Below are positions 58,717 through 64,000 of a stretch of DNA of 64,000 bases, piece after piece (position 1 is the stretch's first letter; the number at the start of each line of letters is the position of its first letter). The DNA is from Ricinus communis. Lineage: Eukaryota; Streptophyta; Magnoliopsida; Malpighiales; Euphorbiaceae. The stretch covers positions 18,551,012 to 18,615,011 of the forward strand of contig NC_063256.1 of the NCBI RefSeq assembly GCF_019578655.1, given 5' to 3'. The notes below the pieces were generated by a model. The model saw nothing but the letters and a program-made list of their open reading frames with translations. It was not told the origin of the DNA and searched no databases. The position numbers were made by a program, and so were the translations under genes.

Positions 58717-58734
58717 GGCACCGTTGCCGGGGAA
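58717..58734 (+). other. Primer binding site of B2
   Basis: TGGCACCGTTGCCGGGGA, six bases after the LTR end, is the standard Athila/Tat-type primer site, commonly matched to tRNA-Asp. One base differs from the usual TGGCGCC form. Confidence 0.85.
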
Positions 58735-58882
58735 ACACGTTTTTGTGTGAACTAGATTGAATTTGTGTTTTTCTTTGTTAATCTAGCCATTTCTATTTTT
58801 TTTGTCTTTTCAATTTGTTTTATCCTTTAGTATTATTTATTCTTGTGTTCTTTGGTTGTTGTGTATCCATTTCAGGTAGTTT

Positions 58883-60490
58883 ATGACCAGAAGCTCTAAT
58901 CCTACTACTGTAGACCCTCTTGCTGAACTAGAGTGATCCCTCCTCCATTTGTTGAGGAAGCGTATGCAAGAAGAAGAGGAGGGGCAGATAGAGTTTAAAG
59001 CTTCTATGAATTGACCAGTAGAGATGGGGGACAACAATTGGGTTGCGGATGAAGCTAGAACTATGAACGAGTTTGCTAGACCTTCTCTTTAGGGGACAAA
59101 AACGAGTATATTGCGACCACCTGTCGCAGCCAACAATTTCGAAATAAAGCCAAATGTGATACAAATGGTGCAAAATCGTGTACAATTTGGGGGACTACCG
59201 AGCGAGGACCCAAACGCTCACATCGCCAACTTCTTGGAAATCTACGACACCTTCAAGATAAATGAAACAACTGATGATGCCATTTGGTTGAAGCTGTTTC
59301 CTTTCTCTTTGAGGGACTGAGCAAAAAGATGGCTACAGCCGGTCCTAGACAACATTATCACGACATGGAGATCATTGGCTGAGAAATTTCTTTACAAGTA
59401 CTTTCCTCCAGCTAAGACTACTAAATTAAGGAATGGCATTTCTTCTTTTGTGTAGATGGAAGACGAGAGCATGTATGATGCCTGGGAGAGGTACAAGGAC
59501 TTGTTGAGATGCTATCCACACCACGGTCTACCAATATGGATGCAGGTTCAGACCTTTTACAGCGGTTTGGACCTTGCTACTTGACGAATGGTTGATGCAA
59601 CAGCAGGAGAGGCGCTGAACAGTAAGATGCCCAAGCAGGCTCATAACTTAATAGAGGAGATGGCCATGAATAATTACCAGTGGCAGTCTTCTAGGAGCCG
59701 ACTAGTGAGGCAGGGAGTGGTCAATCAACTAGACTGCACAACAACCTTGGTAGCTCAAGTGGAGCTTTTGACTAAGAAGTTAGACCAGCTTCAAATGCCG
59801 GTTCATGCGGCCCAAATAAGCTGTGAATTTTACAGTGGCCTGCACTACGGTGCAAACTGTAATGCAGGAGGTATGTTTGCTTCGAGTAATAATGCTTCTT
59901 CTACTGTTTCTATTGACATTGAACAAGTAGACTACATGGGTAATGCCCCTAGACAATAGAACAACCCATAGAGCAACACATATAACCCTGGCTGGCGTAA
60001 TCATCCAAATTTTGGGTAGAGAAACAACAATGCCCAGGGTCCACTAGGCTTTCGGAGATCGTGACCACCACAACAAGAGTAAAGAAGCTATACCATCACA
60101 AAATTTGAAATTGAAAAGAAATTTAACTTGGAGGAGCTGATGATGAAGTTTGTCACATTGATAGAGACAAGATTCCAGCAGAAAGATAGTGCTCTTTCAA
60201 ATCAGCAGGCATCCATCTAGAATTTAGAGAGTCAAATTGGGTAGATTTCTACGATGCTGTCTGAAAGGCCACAAGGATCGATCCCCAACACAACAGAGTC
60301 AAACCCTAGGGAGCATTGCAAGGCTGTCACCTTGTGATCAGGTAAGCAATTGTCTAGCTCTCTACCTTTAGCTGATGATGAGGATGTTTGTATGCAGGAT
60401 AAGCCAGCTAGGCAGGAGCCAGAGCCTGAGACAATGGGAGGAGAAAAGGTGGAAGACAGGCAGAAGAGCCTTGTGAGAGAGTAACTGCCA
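58883..60490 (+). pseudogene. gag of element B2
   Basis: From ATG 58883 the frame reads [57 protein letters not shown] and LFPFSLRD, then a stop, AKRWLQ and WRSLAEKFLYKYFPP, the conserved gag domain of plant gypsy elements. It goes on ESMYDAWERYKDLLRCYPHH, LVAQVELLTKKLDQL and NPGWRNHPNFG. A weak knuckle remnant may lie near CEFYSGLHYGANC. About a dozen stops occur but no frameshift: all pieces are in one phase up to the protease. Many stops fit C-to-T or G-to-A changes (for example Q to TAG, W to TAG or TGA). Confidence 0.87.
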
Positions 60491-61457
60491 CCAGTCCCCT
60501 ACCTTGCTCGACTTAAGCAAGAGAAGGTTGATAAGTAGTTTAGTAAGTTTTTTGACTTGTTTAAACAACTGCAGATTAACCTGACTTTTGTTGAAGCTAT
60601 TTCGCAGATGCCGAAGTATGCAAAGTTCTTAAAGGAAATTTTGAGCAACAAAAGGAAATCAGAGGATTTAGGACTAGTGACTATGAATGATGAGTGTTCG
60701 GCTATTCTTCAGAACAAGATACCACTCAAAAGAAGAGATCTAGGGAATTTTACTGTTCCCTGTGTCATTAGAAATTTGCCTATTAGTGGTACCTTAGCTA
60801 ATGTAGGAGCTAGTATAAATTTAGTGCCCACTTATCTGTTTGATAAATTAGGTTTGAATGAACCTAAGCCCACTAGGATGAGCATTCAGTTAGCTGATAG
60901 GACTGTAAAGATTCCTAGGGGTATTATTGAAGATGTGCTTGTTAAGGTAGACAAGTTTATTTTTCCTATGGATTTTGTAGTTATGGATATGGAAGGTGAG
61001 AGTACTGTGCCTTTGATCCTAGGTAGATCCTTTCTTGCAACATCTAGGGCTGTAATAGATGTTTGTGATGGAAAGCTTAAACTTAGGGTAGACGATGAGA
61101 CCATTACCTTCGAACTAGCTACTACTATGAGACACTCTTTAGACCATGATGATACTGTATTTTCTATTAATATTTTGGATGATTTGGTTGAGTCTCATTT
61201 ACAAGAAATGTTACTTGATGATCCTTTGCAGGTAGCCTTGCAAGGAGAGGAGGAGGAGCTGTCCAATGAGCAAGTGTTGGAGCAGCTCGCTAGTTTGTTG
61301 GCTACTGAGCCTAGTTGTTCTACTGATCCTTTTCTTTCTCTTGACAGGTCAGAAGTGCGGAAAGTGAAGTCTTCTTTTGAGGACCCCTCGGCCTTAGAAT
61401 TTAAGGAGTTGCATAAGCACTTAAGCTATGGATTCTTGGATGAGGAAAAAAAGCTAC
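60491..61457 (+). pseudogene. Protease and linker of element B2
   Basis: Open from 60557: FKQLQINLTFVEAISQMPKY, AKFLKEILSNKRK, IPLKRRDLGNFTVPCVI, then GTLANVGASINLVPTYLFDK. In this family the active-site segment is normally D-x-G-A-S; here the Asp position reads Asn (NVGAS), a G-to-A change that would inactivate the protease. PLILGRSFLATSRAVIDV closes the fold. The linker DRSEVRKVKSSFEDP matches the first residues of element A. The frame runs 17 bases into rDNA and ends at a stop there. Confidence 0.85.
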
Positions 61458-61743
61458 CGTGCATTGGATTATGACTGAATGCCTCTAAGTCAGAATCCGG
61501 GCCGTATAACACGCTGTCCACCGCCCGCTTGCCGACTGAAGAGGGCTCTCGCCCAAAGGAACATGTCGTTGGCTAAGCCCTCGCGGTGGACGAGCTGTGC
61601 GGGCCACCTTGAATTACAATTTCCATCGGGAGGCGGACTGAATCCTTTACAGATGACTTAAATATGCGACGAGGTATTGTAAGTGGCAGAGTGGCCTTGC
61701 TGCCATGATCCACTAAGATTCAGCCCTTTGTCGCTTCGAGTCG
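61458..61743 (+). pseudogene. 25S rRNA 3' end fragment, copy 2
   Basis: CATTGGATTATGACTGAATG, CTCTAAGTCAGAATCCGG and CGACGAGGTATTGTAAGTGG to GATTCAGCCCTTTGTCGCTT. About 286 bp, a shorter piece than copy 1, which begins at CCAATAGGG. It is fused to the end of element B2. Both parents carry an AAAGCTAC/AAGCTACC-like sequence at the joint. It keeps the expansion segment GTCCACCGCCCGCTTGCCGA that copy 1 has lost. Confidence 0.92.
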
Positions 61744-61849
61744 TCCCTCCCCTCCTTGCACATGCAAAATCAAAACCAATTTATTCTTAAAGAAACGGCC
61801 CTGAGGTTCCACACTCCAACGTCCAAGAATCCCCCAAGTCCCAAGTCCC

Positions 61850-62045
61850 AAAATCCTAGGTAATTCCACAAACTCAGCGAACTTGAGAACACATCTAAGT
61901 TCTAGCAGTGTTGCATGCAAGTCCCCCACACTATGCAGCACGGGGGCCAAGTACCAAAATCCTAAGTAATTCTACAAATTCAGTGGATTTGAGCACACAT
62001 CCAAGTTCTATTCTAGCCAGTGTTGCATGCAAGTCCCCCACACTA
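61850..62045 (+). repeat. IGS ~115-bp tandem pair, copy 2
   Basis: Same two units as at 44750, ending in TGCATGCAAGTCCCCCACAC each time. Confidence 0.85.
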
Positions 62046-62329
62046 TGGATGCTTAAAGTAATTTCTTAATGCAATGCAGCATAGGGGCCAAGCCTCCTTG
62101 CACAGGACCCGGGGATAATTCACATCATAGCCCAAAAAATCATTCAGACTAAGAATCACGTGCAATGGCATGGGGGTGTGCTCCCAGCCAAAAAGTGCAT
62201 AATTTTAACTATATTCGGCAAAAAGGTCCCTAAGCAAGCAACTTTGCTTCGAAACTTTCCTTTGCTCGTACTTCGTCGCCGAAAAATCTTGACGGGTCCG
62301 TGCTATGTTGCCAAAAAATCCTAACTGGC

Positions 62330-62710
62330 CCATAGGCGAGGAATCCTTGCATGCTAGCGCCCATTGGGTCCACTGGCGAGTAGCATCTCACGCCCGCCAG
62401 CCTCCACTGGCGAGCCAGCCCGCATGCACAGGCCCGTTGGCATAAAATCCTCACGTGCTACCCCACAAGCCAGGCAAAAGGCCACAGCCGGGCCATGAGG
62501 CATCCTCCCGCATAGCCCCCCATTACCAACACAAAGACGCCCACTCCGGCCCGTCGAATCCTCACAGGTGTTGACCCGTTGGCAGTGCATCCTCACGGTC
62601 TAGCGGATGCTAGCCAATGCGTGAGCCCGTTGGTAGTGCATCCTCGCAGCTCCATCGTGTGCTGGGTGTGCCAGCCCATGGGGCAAGAATCCTCAGCTGT
62701 GAACCTCTGT
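62330..62710 (+). repeat. IGS GC-rich subrepeats, contracted block
   Basis: Units around GTTGGCRGTGCATCCTCRCA, about eight copies with anchors near 62340, 62448, 62500, 62557, 62588, 62639 and 62687. This is half the number seen in copy 1. Confidence 0.8.
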
Positions 62711-63220
62711 TGGCGAGAAATCAGCTGCAGTGAACCTCTGTTGGCTAGTTTTCGAGCCCGTGCTGCGGCACTCTGCCACCACCACATTTGATGCCTCCAT
62801 AGCCTTTTCCTAACAATCTATCAGCCCCAATATATTCTAGGGAGCCTAAAAAGGTTGTAAAATTCTTATGAAATCAAGAGTATCATTGAGTGCTAATTTT
62901 GCTACTTGGTTGTCTATTGTAGCCTGATCACGACATGCGAAGTAGCCATTTAAGCCAATATCTCACAAGTTGAGCGTGCACTTTTAAAGAAGATGTACCA
63001 ATGATAACTCCAATAATTTTGACATATTCTTTAAGAGCCTTCCACAAAAATGGTGATTTTTGATGTAAATTCTATTTTTTTTATGAATTTCTCAATTTTT
63101 AATATTTAAAAAATAAAAAAATACTAAATGTGCTAAAAAAAATTTAAAATTTTTCTGGTGGTATATTATATTATTCTTAACATATGTACAAAAAATCAAA
63201 TTAAAATTCCTTGAAATAAA

Positions 63221-63235
63221 TTTTTTAAGGGGGGT
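63221..63235 (+). promoter_or_regulatory. Candidate RNA polymerase I start
   Basis: TTTTTTAAGGGGGGT lies directly after a very AT-rich stretch (63060-63220). Plant Pol I starts usually read TATATAAGGGGG or a variant inside such a context. The match is partial: the TATA part is T-rich. The position, about 1.48 kb after the 25S end and before a GC-rich region, fits. Confidence 0.45.
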
Positions 63236-64000
63236 ATGATGGGTGGAACATAGTGATGTCTCCTCCTGACAGACTTCAACATGCTTCTTAGCCTCTTTAA
63301 GGGGGTGCAGTATGCCTCACCCCCCTGGGGACGCTGGGGAGCCTGGGCACGGGGGCATGTCTGGGCTGTAAGATAGGCATCAGTATCCATGGAATTGGTT
63401 CGCAAACACCCCAGCCCCCTCCCGCCCTGTCCCAGATGTCGAAAAATTTCCCGGGACATGGTGGGCCCTCCCAGGCCCATTTTCAAAAAAAATAAAAAAT
63501 GGAGCATGGGCATCGCCCTTGCTTTAGGCATACATGGAGCTTTATTTTCTTATTATAGGTGAGGCATCGAGGTGTTGTGTAGCTTATAATAGCCCTAGTC
63601 GAAACTAACGCGGGCCCGAATAAGAATTGACGGAATTTTATACGGTTGTGATGGCCGTAGAGGGCAAGGCTGAGACATGGATGGAAGATCCAACCAAAGC
63701 TGTTGGGGCCCAACCTCATGCAAGAGCGTGCTAATAGGTTGTCAATGCACGGTGTGGGCGATGCTTTGTCATAGGATGCCCGAAACCAAGCAATAGGCAA
63801 CCTTACTGCATGCCGATGCATGAGGCGACGTCCCCCTTCGGTCGAGGCACACATTCTTGGATCTGCCTCGCATGGGCACACAAGGTCGTATCTTACTGAC
63901 GATGAAGATATTGCACAGACGTATGCTTATGTTAAGGCTAGAGATCATCTTCAAGCTTGGGCGTGTTATTAGGCAGATGTTGCACTGAGAGGGCATGTCA
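63236..64000 (+). other. Possible 5' external transcribed spacer (start only)
   Basis: Moderately GC-rich sequence after the candidate start. No 18S rRNA sequence is reached before the window ends. ORFs on the minus strand here (up to 132 codons) overlap each other in different frames and are not credible genes. Confidence 0.4.

Larger units (their letters stand above)
58711..61457 (+). mobile_element. Element B2: 5' internal region (PBS, gag, protease), truncated at rDNA
   Basis: The PBS, gag, protease and protease-RT linker follow LTR B. The sequence stops at AAAAAAGCTACC, where 25S rRNA 3' sequence starts. Element A lacks precisely this part, beginning at RSEVRKVKSSFEDP, so A plus B2 together display the full family layout. 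Confidence 0.9.
61744..63220 (+). other. rDNA intergenic spacer, copy 2
   Basis: Starts CCCTCCCCTCCTTGC after the 25S end. Contains the ~115-bp pair, a block absent from copy 1 near 62150-62230 (ATGGCATGGGGGTGTGCTCC), a GC-rich subrepeat block, then AT-rich sequence. It continues past the point where copy 1 was cut. Confidence 0.87.

Noticed and set aside
63196..63996. ORFs of 75-132 codons on the minus strand at the right edge
   Set aside because: They overlap one another in different frames downstream of the candidate Pol I start; more likely transcribed-spacer sequence than genes.

Overview
The window is repeat-dominated plant nuclear DNA with no recognisable single-copy host gene. Three things place it in an angiosperm, probably a eudicot: Athila/Tat-type Ty3/gypsy retroelements with the TGGCACCGTTGCCGGGGA primer site, degenerate plant 25S rRNA ends, and a plant-style rDNA spacer. 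I cannot name the species from sequence alone. Decayed elements, two satellites and rDNA relics lying together suggest pericentromeric or NOR-flanking heterochromatin.

Layout. (1) 1-4791: tandem array of a roughly 1-kb satellite ('sat1'). (2) 4792-9867: minus-strand Ty3/gypsy element E (LTR, integrase, RNase H, RT, protease, zinc knuckle), itself interrupted by an 807-bp solo LTR with 5-bp target duplications. (3) 9868-18878: plus-strand Athila-like element A, lacking its 5' LTR and gag. (4) 18879-23755: sat1. (5) 23756-29522: a second satellite ('sat2'), a 39-bp unit organised into ~350-bp higher-order repeats, interrupted by a clean 2304-bp solo LTR. (6) 29523-43990: more sat1, interrupted by two related minus-strand non-autonomous LTR elements (D and C) and a truncated long LTR (F). 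(7) 43991-46273: internally deleted 25S rRNA pseudogene plus intergenic spacer (IGS). (8) 46274-50354: sat2, then a truncated long LTR (G) related to F. (9) 50355-58710: element B, a close copy of A beginning inside RT and ending in an LTR. That same LTR is followed directly by a PBS, gag and protease (58711-61457). (10) 61458-64000: another 25S 3' end with IGS, including a candidate Pol I start and possible 5' ETS.

Nearly all coding regions are pseudogenes with stops and frameshifts. Where the ancestral residue can be judged, many look like C-to-T or G-to-A changes, as expected for methylated silent DNA. The main exception is an intact 226-codon ORF in element D.

The most interesting structure is in A and B. 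Between integrase and the 3' ORF lies what looks like a complete second transcription unit: inverted-repeat boxes shared with the LTR U3, a TATA box, a short leader, a 423-447 bp intron, and an ATG immediately after the acceptor. Also notable are evidence that sat1 derives from an LTR, a C-terminal acidic domain shared by two otherwise different non-autonomous elements, and rDNA/retroelement chimeric junctions.
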